A DNA stretch of 64,000 bases, taken from Closterium sp. Naga37s-1 (Eukaryota; Streptophyta; Zygnematophyceae; Desmidiales; Closteriaceae). The notes under the pieces are model-generated. The model had not been told where the DNA came from, made no database searches, and was given only the letters and a program-made list of their open reading frames with translations. The stretch's first letter is position 1; every line of letters begins with the position of its first letter. Below, piece after piece: positions 23,870 to 36,075 of the stretch. The DNA lies in NCBI GenBank assembly GCA_947471745.1, contig CANJKZ010000083.1, positions 25,001 to 89,000 on the forward strand, read 5' to 3'. The position numbers were made by a program, and so were the translations under genes.

Positions 23870-24030
23870 CGCACCGCCAGCGTCTGAGTCGTCGGCCCAC
23901 GAAGTCGTCTGAGTGCCCTGTGAGCAGAACTGAACCCCGTCCCCCAAGCACAAGCCCTAAGTCTGATGTACTGGCCAAATTGTGCAGCACCCTCCTAGCA
24001 GCTCGCCAGTGCTCATGGCGGTGTCTCCCG
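23870..24030 (-). mobile_element. Decayed Copia RNase H fragment
   Basis: The minus strand resembles the RNase H region seen at 24820-24960 (the stretch encoding the LGLVLGG and ASWVDD surroundings), but with many differences. It is an old relic into which the next element inserted at 24031. Confidence 0.6.
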
Positions 24031-25222
24031 TGTCAAATATCTGAACGAGAATGAATGCATTGACAAGAAACTGAGTACAAGTACTAACCCTAATTGGGTT
24101 GTACCCTCTATGGGCTACCCCACTACAGCCTACACAATATGAGCATTACAACAGTTTGACACACCCCCATAGGCAAAGTGGGGGAGAATAGGAGGTCACA
24201 AGTCTAGTCAAGAAAAAGCAAAGCAAGCTCAGGGTGGATCACAAAGTCACCACACACTCTGAGCACAAGCAAATGGCCACAAGGCCAGTCCACATGCAGA
24301 GTTATATAAACGAGAATAAACAGCACAGTGATACTAACCTAGCAGGGGTAAGCATGTAGGTATATGTATATAGATCGCAGTACAAGCAAAGTCACGCAGT
24401 GAGCAAGTGAGACAAAACAGGGGCACAAGGCCTAAAATAGTACAGAAACGCTGATGATCACAAGGCTGAAGTGCCTTGGTGAATATATCAGCAGTGTTGG
24501 CCCAAGTGGCCACGTAAGCAAGACGAAGCTGACCACGCTGCTGCAACTCTCGAGCAAGGAAGTAACACAGAGCGATGTGCTTCGTTCTGTGCTCCAGTCT
24601 GTGCTCCTGACACAAGGCAATCATGTCCTTGTTGTCTATGTACAGAACTGGAGGAGAATCAGGCGGCTCTCCCAAGTCGGTCAGCAGGTAGGTGAGCCAG
24701 GCCCCTGCGTAGATCTCAACCTCACAACTGGAACTGAGAACAGAAGACGAGCGGGTAGACCGCCAAGAAACAGAGCCGGAGCCAAGGCTGAAGGTGTAAC
24801 CCTGTGACGACCGCTGCGTAGCCAAGTCATCAACCCAAGACGCGTCTTCGTGTCCAGTGAGGACAACTGGACCCCGTCCTCCAAGCACGAGCCCAATGCC
24901 CGATGTACTGCACAAGTAGCGCAACACCCTCTTAGCGGCCTCCTAGTGCTCTGGTCGGTGTCTCCCGGGCGCAACGTAGCGTGCCAGGATGCTAAGAGGG
25001 TAGGCAAGGTCAGGTCGAGTGCAAGTCATCAGGTATATGAGGCAGCCCACAAGCTCTGGATACGGGCCACTCGGCTCTACGGACTCATCCGAAGGCAGAG
25101 CTGAGAGCGAGTGACCAGTAGGCAGAGGAGTGGACTGTGGCGAGGAGTACTGGAAGCGGAAGCGCTGAAGGACCTGGTGTACCATGTGTGACTGAGTCAG
25201 GGTGATGGTGCGCCGTGCTCTG
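24031..25222 (-). mobile_element. 3' part of a Copia element: LTR, 3' non-coding region and RT-RNase H
   Basis: The 3' LTR is 24031-24161 (131 bp, minus strand TGTCAAACTG to ATATTTGACA). The polypurine tract (plus strand CACCCCCATAGG) follows at 24162, and the conserved motif GATCCACCCTGAGCTTG lies at 24224-24240 on the minus strand. RNase H and the end of RT span 24334-25222 (ITLTQSHMV, YLMTCTRPDLAY, DNKDMIALCQEHRLEHR). The sequence at 25223 passes into the leader of a non-autonomous element. Broken, with a few breaks. Confidence 0.85.
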
Positions 25223-25319
25223 AGCCACCCCACACCCCAACCACCGCGGAACGCACGGTGGAATGGGAGCAATGGGCAGCACGAGGGGGGGGGGGACGGG
25301 ACGGGCTTCTGCAGGGGCG

Positions 25320-25570
25320 GCTCGCGCGGGTCCTGGGGCGGCTGCTGCAGGCACGGGCTGCTCCAGGGGCGGCTGCTGCAGGTGCGGGCTGCTCCAGGGG
25401 CGGCTGCTGCAGGTGCGGGCTGCTCCAGGGGCGGCTGCTGCAGGTGCGGGCTGCTCCAGGGGCGGCTGCTGCAGGTGCGGGCTGCTCCAGGGGCGGCTGC
25501 TGCAGTGGCGGGCGGCTCCAGGGGCTGCTGCTGCAGTGGCGGGCGGCTCCAGGGGCGGCCGCCGCAGTTG
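25320..25570 (-). repeat. 30-bp minisatellite in the non-autonomous element
   Basis: About eight copies of a 30-bp unit (plus strand GCTGCTGCAGGTGCGGGCTG plus CTCCAGGGGC), each with a CTGCAG palindrome. A run of about 36 G follows at 25582-25619. Confidence 0.85.
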
Positions 25571-25580
25571 AAATGCAGGA

Positions 25581-25581
<1 letters not shown>

Positions 25582-25619
<38 letters not shown>
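25582..25619 (+). repeat. Poly-G run
   Basis: A nearly uninterrupted run of G of close to 40 bp. The exact length may be unreliable in any assembly. Confidence 0.8.
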
Positions 25620-25620
<1 letters not shown>

Positions 25621-25629
25621 GGAAACGCA

Positions 25630-26060
25630 CGGCCCCCAGGGCGCCCCGAGGGGCGACGAGAAGGGAGCCGCGCGGCCCCCCCCCGGGGCGCCGCGACGGG
25701 CACCAGGGAGGGCGCCGCGACGGGCCCCCAGAGCCACCATGACGGGCGACGGGGAGGGGCCGCGTGGGCCCCCCGAAATCGCCTCGACGGGCGACGGGGA
25801 GGGCCGCGCACGGCCCCCGAAGTCGCCTCGACGGGCGACGGGGAGGGCGCCGCGCACGGCCCCCGAAGTCGCCTCGACGGGCGACGGGAGGGGACCGCGC
25901 GCGGCCCCCGTGGTCGCCACGACGGGCGATTGGTGGGGAGGCCGCGCGGGCCCCCAAGGTCGCCTCGACGGGCGACGAGAGGGGAGGCCGCGCGGGTCCC
26001 CGAGAGCGCCTCGACGGGCGCTTCGACGGGAGGGGACCGCGGAGGCCCCCCAAGGGCACC
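25630..26060 (-). repeat. GC-rich tandem repeat leader
   Basis: About 45-bp irregular units on the plus strand that combine CGCCTCGACGGGCGACGG and CGCGCGGCCCCCGAAGTCG blocks. Long frames cross it on both strands and reflect only the repeat. Confidence 0.75.
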
Positions 26061-29000
26061 ACGACGGGCGCCACAGAAGGGAAAACCGCCAGGCGCCCCG
26101 AGCGTGCGGCGGGCAGAAATTAGGGTTTCGCCGCCGCGCACCACGGGGCGCGCGGCGGACAGTACGGCAGCGGAAGCGGGTGGTGGGCCCATACACAGGA
26201 AGGCGGCAGACATGCCGCCCTCTGATACCATGTCAAAGATAGTAGGAGTACGGCCTAGGCTAAGTAGCCTAGGCCACAGTAGGACTAGAACGAGGAGGCG
26301 CCAAGTACGAGCTAGGAACGTGTGCACGAAGAGAATTGAGAAGGGATGAATGAACTAGCAAGCAGCAGGATACAAATGGCAAACCCTAAGGGGCTGTACT
26401 CACTATTGAGTACCCCACTGCAGGCTACACAAACAACATATTCTGACACCAGCACCTCCAGCTCCAGCACCTCCAGCACCTCCAGCTCCAGCAGGACCAC
26501 CAGAAGCCCCAACAGCCCCAGCAGCGCCAGGGCCAGCACCTCCAGCAGCACCGGGTCCAGTAGTACCGCCAGCTCCAGCACCTCCAGCAGCTCCAGCCCC
26601 AGCAGCACCACCAGGCCCAGCAGCTCCAGTACCTCCAGTACGAGCACCTCCGGGACCAGTGGCTCCAGAACCCCCAGCAGCTCCAGCAGCAGCAGGACCT
26701 CCAGTGCCCGTAGCACCACCAGCTCCAGCAGCACGGCTCCAGCGGCGAGCAAACCAGTCGCGCAGCTGCTGTGGAGAGAGTGGCTCCCGCCGGGACGAAG
26801 CACCCGAAGGACCTCCAGGCGCAGCACCTCCAGACTCCACACGCGCAGGCTCAGCACCCTCAGGCTCCGCACCCCCAGACTCAGCAACCCCAGGCTCAGC
26901 ACCCCCAGACTCAGCACCCCCAGGCTCAGCACCCCCAACCTCAGCACCCCCAGGCTTCGCACGCTCAGGCTCAGCACCCCCAGACCCGGCACCCGCAGGC
27001 TCAGCACCCCTAGCAGCACCAGAGTCAATAGCTACCTCGACAGGCTCGACCGCGTCTACCTGGGACACACCTGAGGGGGCAGGACCCTGAGGGGGGAGGG
27101 GGTCTACCGGGGGAGGACTTGGCGCGAGGAAGAGCGGCGGGGGGGGGAGGGGGGCAGTGCGGTCGGGGAAGAGACGGTAGTAAGGAACCGACTCGTCAAA
27201 CGTGACGTCCTGAGAGGACAGAACATGACGGGAGATGGGGTGGTAAAACTGCCAACCAGACGCGTCAGGGGGGAAGCCAAGGAAGGCGCAGGGAACAGCA
27301 CGGGAGGACAGCTTGTCCGCAGACAAGTCGCGGACAAAAGCTCGAGATCCCCAGACACGGAACGCAGACGCATCGCCAACCTTCCCCGTCCACCGCAGAG
27401 TAGGGGAGGTCTCCGGCATGGAGACCCGGGGCTGGAGGTTGATCTGATGCGCCGCGTACTGAACCGCGAACGGCCACAGAAAATGGGGAGCAGCCGCATG
27501 GATCATGGACGTACGAGCGACGTCCATGACCATGCCAATGCGGCGCTCAGCAATCCCATTTTGTTGTGGAGAGGCCGGAAGCGTGAACGTCTAGCGGATG
27601 CCCTCCGCACGACAGAAGGCTCGTAGAAGGTCGGAGGAAAACTCTCCACCTCTGTCGGAGTGCAGACGCAGAACAGGAAAGTCCGAACCGAAACTCTCGC
27701 TGAGCTGGAGACGGGCAGTGCGGATCCAGTCGATCAACACCTCAGTGACCTCACACTTGCGGCGCAAGGGGAAGACTGTGGTGTAACACGAGTAGTCGTC
27801 AACAACCAGCAGGATGTAACGCTCGTGACCCTGTCCACGGACGCGGGCTGGGCCCCACACGTCCATATGGAGAGTCTGCAGCGGAGCCTCTGTCGGAGGA
27901 AACTCGGAGGAGTGAGGAGCGGCGCGCTGCCGGCCCTCGACGCAGGGAACACAGGTAGGGGCAGGCCCCGGAGGAAGGGGAGGGAGGGACCGGGGGAGAC
28001 CAGAGACAAGGACACGGGAGGCCATGCCTCGGAGACGAGGCAGGGAGGGGTGACCAAGGCGGTGGTGCCAGAGGAGAGTCTGGTGAGACAGGAGGCGACA
28101 CAAGCAGGGGGCAGACTCAGGACCAGACCGGGACGCTGCAGCAAACACCTGACCCGACGCAGCTACCTGACCAGACTCAGCAACCGGAGGAGACACGGTA
28201 GTCAGGGTGTACAGGCTCGACCCAGGCTGACGGGTGAACGTGGCCAGGTGCCGGCCCGTCCGAGCACACGAACAGTGGGTCACCCGCTGACCTCCAGGAG
28301 TGAAGTGGTCAACCCACGCGTCCTGAAGGTCACCTCCACTCACCAAGTTCGTGGAGAACGAGGGGAGGTGGAGGCCAGACAGTGAGCCAGACGGGACCGC
28401 CGGACACGGCACAACCGTGGAGGAGTGGGCAAGGACCGGACCCCCAGAGGGGTCAGCCAGAGAGACTGCCACCGGCCGACTGAGCGGCGAGAGTGTGGTG
28501 CAGTCGCGAAAGGTTGAAAGTGTGCAAGACCTGAGCCGACACCGTACCTGAGAGAGCAGCCTCACCAGCACCTGGAGCAGCAGACTCACTAGCACCTAGA
28601 GCAGCAGCCATACCAGTACCTCGAGCAGGAGACGCACTAGCACCGAGAGCAGCAGCCTCACCAGCACCTAGAGCAGCAGACTCTATACCTGGGTCAGGCG
28701 GTACGCACAGGTAACATGCACCCTCAGTACTAGTAGGCAGTGCATACATGGCAGTGAGGATAGCATCATAGTCAAGAGCAAAGATATCCACCCACTGCCT
28801 AAGCAGCTCCACCCAGTCGGGGAGCTCAGCCTCGTCGCCAAACTCGTTACGCCAGGCGTCGCTCAGACAGGCGAAGCAGCGGGACTGTGTGTGACCAATC
28901 GTCCCGCAGGCCTGACAAGCCCGATCACCTGTGCGAATGACGTACGGGCAGCGAACGGTACTCCGAGACCCTCTACTCTGAGCGTACCACTCACGAAGCT

Positions 29001-29449
29001 GCTGGGGCGTAAGTGTCTTGCGCGGACGCCGCTGCAGCTGCATCTGGCCACCGCCAGACGCTCCCGACTGACCAGCTCCAGGGCGACAGCCACTACGGCG
29101 GCCGCCACAACCCCAACTAGCGTACCACTCACGAAGCTGCTGGGGCGTGAGGGACTCGCGCGGACGTCGCTGGAGCTGTGTCTCGCCACCGCCAGAAACT
29201 CCCCACCGAGCAGCTCCGCCTAGACTGCCACCACCGCCGCCACCACTCCCACTGCTACCACGAAGAGACGTCATAGTGGAAAGGCAGGGCGGCGAACAGG
29301 CACTAGGGTAGGTCGAGGCGGCGCACTGTCAGGAAAAGGCAGCGCGCGGCCAAAAGGGCAGTAGTAGGCAGTAGTAAGCAGTAGCTCCTAGGGCAGCAGC
29401 ACCTAGGGCTCTTTAAAAAAAAAAAAAATTAATAACTATTTATTTATTT

Positions 29450-30250
29450 TAGGGCTTGGCAGGGCGCACTGGGCGCTGCAGAGGCGGCTCGCGGGCTGCA
29501 GGGGCGGCTCGCGGGCTACAGGGGCAGGGCGCTGGCTGCAAGAGGCAGGCGCGCTGGCTGCAGGGGCGGTTCGCGGGCTGCAGGGGAGGCTCGCGGGCTG
29601 CAGACGGGCGGCGCGCGGGCTACAACGGTCTGCGCGCGGGCGGCTTGCAAGGGGCGGCGCGACGCGGGGCGGGCAGTGGCGACGCGCAGGCAGGCAGGGC
29701 GGACGGGCGTCGCGGCGGGCTGGGGCAGCCCGCTCTGGCGACGCGACGGGCACGGGTAGGGCCGACGGGCGACGCGACGGGCTGCAGGGGCGCGCGACGC
29801 GACGGGCTGCAGGGGCGCGCGACGGGACGGGCTGCAGGGGCGCACGGCGCGGCGGGCAGCAGAGGCGCGCGACGCGACGGGCAGTAGGAGCGCTTACCAG
29901 GGGCGGGTGCAAGGCAGGGCCGCGATGGGCGGTTAGGTGAGGGCCGCAACGGGGCGGCCGTAGGGCAGGGCCGCGACGAGGCGGCGGCAAAGCAGGGCCG
30001 CGACGGGGCGGCAGCAGGGCAGGGCCGCGACGGGCGGCGAGGTCAGGGCCGCGACGGGCGGCAGGCAGGGCAGGCGCTCGACGGCGTGTAGGGCATGCGC
30101 GCGACGGCGGCCGCACCAAGGGCAGGCGCTCGATGGCGCGGATAGGGCAGGCGCTCGACGGCGCACAGCAGGGCAGGCGCAAGGGCGCAGGTGAGGCAGG
30201 CGCGAGGCGCGCGATAGGGTAGGGAAGCTCGGCAGCGCTCTTCGGGCAGG
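29450..30250 (-). repeat. GC-rich tandem-repeat leader
   Basis: Plus-strand units such as GGCTGCAGGGGCGCGCGACG and CAGGGCCGCGACGGGCGGC alternate over about 800 bp. Its position between primer-binding site and coding start matches the other elements. Confidence 0.8.
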
Positions 30251-30322
30251 GCAGGAAAAAAAAATCGTGGTGGGCCCTTCAAAAAAAAAAACGTTCGCAC
30301 TAGGGAACCTGCTCTGAAACCA

Positions 30323-30443
30323 TGTGAAAGATAGAACAAGGAATTACTAGAAACATGACAGTACAAGGTTTGTATAGGCAAAACCTAGCAATACTGTACC
30401 CCATAAGGAGTGCTCCACTACAGCCTACAATATAGTTCTGACA
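30323..30443 (-). repeat. 5' LTR of the 26449-30443 element
   Basis: 121 bp. It keeps the TGTAGGCTGTAGTGG core but has a diverged telo-box segment (TTGCTAGGTTTTGCC). The right flank is the linker region of the next Copia (30444 onward), so this element inserted there. Confidence 0.8.
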
Positions 30444-32265
30444 CAGCCAAGGGGAGTGGGTCTACATGAGACACACATGAAGGAGCAGGACCCTGAGGGG
30501 GGAGGGGGTCTACCGGAGGGGGACCTGGAGCGAGGAAGAGCGGCGGAGGGGGGAGAGGGGCAGTGCGGTAAGGGAAGAGACTGTAAAAGGGAACCGACTT
30601 GTCAAACGTGACTTCCTGAGAGGGCAGGACATGGCGCGAGGTGGGGTAGTAAAACTGCCAGCCAGGCGCGTCAGGAAGAAGCCAAGGAAGACACAGGGAA
30701 TGGCGCGGGAGGAGAGCTTGTCCGCGGAAGTATCGCGGACAAAGGCACGAGAGCCCCAGACCCGGAACACTGACGCATCGCCAACCTCCCCCGTCCAACG
30801 CAATGTAGGCGAGGTCTCCGGGAAGGAGACACTGGGCCAGAGGTTGAGCTGATGCGCAGCGTACCGGACCGCAAACGGCCACAGAAAATGGGGAGCATCC
30901 GCACGGATCATGGAGGTACGAGCCACCTCCATGACTAAGCTAATGCGGTGCTCAGCAACCCCATTCTGCTGCGGAGAGGCCGGAAGCGTGAACGACTGGT
31001 GGATGCCCTCCCCATGACAAAAGTCCCGCAAGAGGTCGAAGGAGAACTCACCACCTCTGTCAGAGTGCAGACGCAGGACAGTAAGGTCCTGGCGGAACCG
31101 CTCGCGGAGCTGGAGACGGACAGCGCGGATCCAAGGGACCTAAGACATCAGGGACCTCCCCCTTGCTGCGCAAGGGGAAGACCATGGTGTAACGCAAGTA
31201 GTCGTCAACAACCAGCAGAAAGTAGCGCTCGCGGCCCTGTCCACTGACGCGGGCTGGGCCCCACACGTCAATGTGGAGAGTCTGCAGGGGAGCAGTCGTC
31301 GGGGGAAACGAGGAGGAGTGAGGAGCAGCGCGCTGCTGCCCCTCGACGCAAGGAAGGCAGGGCCGGGCAGGCGAGGGCGGGAGGGGAGGCAGAGACCTGG
31401 GAAGACCAGAGACAAGGAGGCGGGAGTGCATGCCACGGAGGCGTGGCAGGGAGGGGTGACCAAGGCGGTGGTGCCAAAGGAGAGTCTGGTGCGAGAGGAG
31501 GCGACACGTACAGGGGGGTACTACCTGACCTGAGGAGACGCAGTAGTCAGTGTGTACAGACTCGACCCAGGCCGACAAGTGAATGTGGCCAGGTGATGGC
31601 CCGTCCATGTACATGTGCAGATCGTCACACGCTGACCCCCAGGAGTGGTGGTAGTGACCATCGCATCCTGGAGGGCTGCGGTACTCACCAAGTTCGTAGA
31701 GAACGAGGGGAGGTGAAGACCCGACAGTGAGCCAGACGGAACTGCCGGACACGGGAGAACAGTGGAGGAACGCGCAAAAACCGGTCCCCCTGAGGGGTCA
31801 GCCAGAGAGACTGCAACCGGTGCAGGGAGTGGTGTGACTGTGGTACTGTCGCGAAAGAAACAGCGGGAAGCACCTGAGTCAAGAGGGAAGGTGTGAAAGG
31901 CCTCAGCAGGCGCAGTACCAGAGAGAGCAGACTCACTAGCACCTAGAGCATCAGCCTCTATACCAGGGTCGGGCGGCACACATAGGTAACAGTCACCCTC
32001 AGCACTAACAGTCAGAGCATACATGCCAGCAAGGATAGCGTCATAGTCAAGAGCAAATACATCCACATCCTTCCTAAGTAGCTCTAGCCAGCGGGGGAGC
32101 TCTGCCTCGTCGCCAAACTCTGCGCGCCAGGCGTTGTCAAGGCGGGAGAAGTAGCGGGACTGTGTGTGACCAACCTTCCCGCAAGTCTGACCAGCGCGAT
32201 CACCTATGCGAATGACGTACGTGCAGCGAACACTCCCCCCAGACGCCCCACGCTGAGCAAACCAC

Positions 32266-33327
32266 TCACGAAGCTGCTGACGCGTAGGTTGTCTCGCACA
32301 GACGCTGCTTCTGCTGCCTATGGCCACCGCCAGAACCTCCCCTCTGACCGGTTCCACCCCAACCGCCACCACCGCCGCCGCCACCACTCCCATTGCCGCC
32401 ACCACCGCCACCACCACTCCCACTGCTACCACCAGCGCCACCACCGACGCCCCCACTCCCACCACCACTCCCACCGCCACCGCCGCCACCTCCACCGCCT
32501 CCACCACCGCCTCCACTACTGCCACCCCCACCACCCTTGCATCCCTTGCCCTTGCCGCTGCGGCGTCTCCCACCAGGAGCAGACGCAGCCCCGACCTCCT
32601 CAGCACGAAGGAAGTCAACAGCAGCAGCAGAAGCGACAAAGGGGACAAGGGGGGAGGGGGAACACCCCTCAAAGAAAGGAGGGCGAGGAGTGCCACGAGA
32701 AGCGCCTACAGCGACTATGTTGGTCTTAGCTGCAAGGAGGTGCTTCTCGAGCAGGTCGACAGTGAGGTCTGTGGGGTCAAGGGCGAGAAGGAGGTCCCTG
32801 ACTGCGCGAAGAGAGTCAGGGAGGCGGGTGACGATGAAGTAGAGAGTGATGTACATGGGTGGGGGGTTCTTGTCTAGAAACTTGGTTGGAAGAGCGGCGC
32901 GGTAGCGAGTGTCGCTAGTGCGAAGGTGGGTGATGAGGTCATCGACTGTGGCAAAGGCTGACAGCTCGGGAAAAAGGTACGGTAGCATAAGACGGCCGAG
33001 AGCAGCAGTGGCAGGGGAGGAGTAACGAGTGACTACAGCGTTTTACTGTGCTTTGGCAGTCTTGTGCGGGCCAAAATGCGCGCGTTCGGCTAACGGCAGG
33101 TGGTTGCGAATGGCTAGGCGAGCAGTAGCGTCACGGGTAAGCCACTGTGAGCGAGTCGCACTGTCAGCTGTCTCAGGAGGAGCGAGAGAGTTACTAGACG
33201 TGTTGTCAAACAAGGAGACGCCGTCCCTAGACTCGCTCTTTAGGTACAGCTGTAAGTCGTCTAGCCAGGTCTCAAACTGGATCGGGCGGCCCTCAGGATC
33301 GAAGGTGAGAACACTGAGAGAAGCCAT
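32266..33327 (-). pseudogene. Copia gag domain (fossil)
   Basis: Starts MASLSVLTFDPEGRPIQFE and contains LRTSDTRYRAALP, NPPPMYITLYFIVTRLPDS and VDLLEKHLLAAK, then a long Gly-Gly tail before the zinc knuckle. It is clearly homologous to the gag domains at 8782 and 61377. The frame is not continuous. Confidence 0.82.
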
Positions 33328-33339
33328 AGCGGGCAGAGC

Positions 33340-33975
33340 AGGTTGGCGTGCGACCAGCAGGGCAGCACGCAGGCAAGGACGGCGCGACAGGCAGGGCGGC
33401 GCGCGAGCACTAGGGAAGCGCGCAGGGCAGGGCGGGGCGGCGCACGGCTAGGGAAAGAGCGGCGCGCGGCCAGGGCAGGGCGGCGCAACTGGTATGGCAG
33501 GGCGGCGGCCAGCAGGGCGGCTCGCGGGCAGGGCAGGGCGGTGCGGCGGCCAGCAGGGCGGCGCACGGGCAGGGCAGGGCGTCGCGGCGGCTAGCAGGGC
33601 GGCGCGCGGGCAGAGCAGGACGACGCGGCGGCCAGCAAGGCGGCGCACGGGCAGGGCAGGGCGTCGCGGCGGCCAGCAGTGCGGCGCGCGGGCAGGGCAG
33701 GACGGCGCGGCGGCCAGCAGGGCGGCGCGCGGGCAGGGCAGGGCGGCGCAGCGGCCAGCAGGGCGGCGCGACGGGTAGGGCAGGGCGGCGCCCAGCTAGC
33801 AGGGCAGCGTGAGGGGCAGGGGAGGACGGCGCGCTACCAACAGGGCGGCGCGACGGGCAGGGCAGGGCAGCGCGCGGCCAGCAGGGCGGCGCGACGGGCA
33901 GGGCAGGGCGGCGCGCGGCTGGCAGGGTGGGGCGACGGGCAGGGCAGGGCAGCGCGCGGCCAGCAGGGCGGTGCG
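33340..33975 (-). repeat. GC-rich tandem-repeat leader
   Basis: Plus-strand unit of about 40-45 bp, GGCCAGCAGGGCGGCGCGCG plus GGCAGGGCAGGGCG, repeated about 15 times with variation. Confidence 0.85.
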
Positions 33976-35635
33976 ACGAAGCCGAAGTGAAAGAAGGACC
34001 TGCTGCAACATGTGTGACTGAGTCGGAGTGATAGTGCACGCTGCTTTAATCCAGGTTATCTGCTAGCCAAGATAACTTCGGAGTTCACCCGGATCAGTGC
34101 AGGTGTGTCTCTTCTGCAGCTCTGCCTTCACGAAGGCCAGTGCTTCACTATCAGCAGTTGCAAAGACCAGGTCGTCTACGTACACGAGGATGTAGAACGG
34201 CGATAATGCAGGGTCCGTGCGCAGAATCAGGGACGGTCAGCAGTCGAAGGAGCAAAGAAAAGAGCTGCAAGTGTCGTCTTCAGTGTGTCGTGCCCCTCGC
34301 GAGGCGCCTGACGGAGACCGTAGACTGGCCGCCGGAGGCTCCACAGTGTACCCTCAGAAAACGACCCAGTGAATCCAGGTGGGCGGCGCAGCCAGATCTA
34401 GTTGTCCAGGCTGCCCTGCAAGAAGGCCTTCGAGAAGTCGAGTAAGTGCAGCTCGTAGTCACGCTGTGCTACAACGTGCAGTAACACCCGAAGAGTCGTC
34501 ATCTTTGGGGTGGGGGAGAAGGACTGGTCTCAGACAGTACGAAGTGTGTCAGGGAGGTGAGTCACGAGGAAATACAGGGTGAGGTACATGGGGGGTTGAT
34601 TCTCAACCATAAACTCTGGCAGAAGAGAGACACAGTAGCGAGATGGGTCATGAGATCGGCTACAGTTGCGAAGTCTGACAACTCAGGGAAGAGGAACGGC
34701 AGCGCAAGACGACCTAGGGTGGCAGAAGAGGGGGAGCAGTAGCACTTAACAACAACCGCATAGAAGGCACAGGCCGACTTCACCTAGCGAAACTGGGCCC
34801 TCTGGTTGGGTGAGAGGTGAGTGCGGACTGCAAGTGTGGCCGCAACGTTGCGCGCCGTCCACTGCGTGCAAGAAACGCGGTCAGCTCGGTATTGCTTCTG
34901 CACAGCCTCTGTAGCGGTGGCAGCAGGCTCAACTGGGGGCATGGGGGCCTTGAGGGACCCCGACGTGTGCTCAAACATTGAGACATCATCCTTGGTGACA
35001 CTCTGCAGGTACAGGTGCAAGTCCTCTAGCCAAGACTCGAACTTGATAGGGCGCCCCTCTTCATCAAACGCTAGGACAGTAAGAATGGCCATAACAGAAA
35101 CCTAGGTCAGGCGACAGCACTGGGGATTAGCCGCAGTTCTAGGCACGGGTGGCTACTCGGGGTGCAGTGGAAGAGAGGGCGGCACGGCAATAGGTGACAC
35201 TGACAGGAACGGGCAGCGCCGCTGCAGGGTGGCTCGGCGGCAGCGCGGCGCGGCTCGGCTGCAGGCAGGGCGGCGCGGCGGCGCGGTTCGGTAGCGCGGG
35301 CGGCAGCGCGGTAGTGCAGGCAGCAGCGCGGCAGCGCAAAGCATGCGGCAGGGAAGCGCAGGCGGAAGCGCGAGGCAGTCCGCGGGGCATACCATGACGG
35401 GGCAGCGCTCAGCAGGCGCGCAGTAAGGGCAGTAGGGCAGTTTCGAAGTGCGCGCGCAGAGGCAGCAGCGCAGTCGGAACAAAACCCACTCGGATACCAT
35501 GTTAGAATGTGAGACAGCTAAATGATGAGACTGGGCAGCATGGGTGGTGATACGGTACTAGTATGAACCCTAAAAGGGTTGTAGCCCATACAGGATACCT
35601 CACTACAGCCTACAACACACATATGCAATTTGACA
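33976..35635 (-). mobile_element. Copia element with LTR, leader, gag part and RT part
   Basis: Reading right to left: LTR 35500-35635 (136 bp, minus strand TGTCAAATTGC to ATTCTAACA), primer-binding site TGGTATCCGAGTGGG, GC-rich leader (about 35110-35490), a gag part (about 34530-35092, beginning MAILTVLAFDEEGRPIKFE) and an RT part (about 33990-34530, with LRRPVYGLRQAPREG). Strongly degraded, many breaks. The LTR right edge is 441 bp downstream of the GAE stop codon. Confidence 0.78.
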
Positions 35636-36075
35636 CTAGGTTGACCCTAAACCTTAAACCCGAAACCCTATGTAGAGAGTACAGGTTCAGTGTCCCAATT
35701 AATAATGAGATTTCTTATATGATAATAAGCACTTTGATCAATGCCATGCTTAACAATCAGCACAACAGGCCTTAATGAACCAATATAAAGAACAAACTAC
35801 ATGGACCAGACAATAAACAATATCATATCAACATGCAGTACAATAAACAATAAACCATATAAATTCAGCTACCTATGGTGAATGCTATGCCTAAGGTGTA
35901 CACCCCCTCACAGTTAGCTTTCTTCCATGTTCTGCAGTCTATTACGCTAACTGTGCCCCTCGTGCAATGTGCACTCCACCGGAGCACAAATGTCCTCTCT
36001 GGACTGGACTGAATCCGCCACCATTTCTGCTGCCGCTCCAACTTGAGTTGGCGCCTGCCCTCGCACACGGCCCCC
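35636..36075. other. 3' flank of GAE
   Basis: About 440 bp, AT-rich at its left side, with no gene seen. It should contain the 3' UTR and poly(A) site of GAE. Confidence 0.5.

Larger units (their letters stand above)
25223..26448 (-). mobile_element. Non-autonomous LTR element, 5' part
   Basis: The LTR is 26231-26448 (218 bp, minus strand TGTCAGAATATG to TCTTTGACA), followed by primer-binding site TGGTATCAGAGG. The interior to about 25230 is non-coding. It resembles the young element 11574-13046 just after the primer-binding site (GGGCCCACCACC, CTTCCGCTGC and CGCGCGCCCCGTGG blocks) and then has its own GC-rich arrays. No 3' LTR was found. It sits within Copia sequence on both sides. Confidence 0.7.
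26449..30443 (-). mobile_element. Copia element: LTR, leader, zinc knuckle, protease and integrase
   Basis: Reading right to left: LTR 30323-30443 (121 bp, minus strand TGTCAGAACTAT to ATCTTTCACA), primer-binding site TGGTTTCAGAGCAGG, GC-rich leader (about 29450-30290), zinc-knuckle region (about 28800-29274), protease zone (about 28450-28560), integrase (about 27400-28100), and repeat-rich linker down to 26449. The large gag domain is not present. The RT expected next is replaced by the non-autonomous element. A fossil with several breaks. Confidence 0.82.
30444..33975 (-). mobile_element. Copia element: leader, gag, protease and integrase
   Basis: Reading right to left: GC-rich leader (about 33340-33975), gag from ATG at 33327 to about 32266, Gly-rich tail and zinc knuckle (about 32140-32290), protease (DSGASRCFFRDS near 31870), pre-integrase module (about 31450), integrase (about 30900-31300), and the start of the linker at 30444 where the neighbouring LTR abuts. 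No LTR of its own is visible; its leader meets RT sequence of another element at about 33975. Broken, with several breaks. Confidence 0.82.

Noticed and set aside
25085-26349. Long overlapping frames of 330-420 codons on both strands
   Set aside because: They arise from GC-rich repeats in the leader of a non-autonomous element; several frames are open at once and none has a domain.
35640-35680. AACCCTAAA-like sequence suggesting telomeric repeats
   Set aside because: Only a few degenerate units occur, and similar boxes are part of the LTR core; there is no array.
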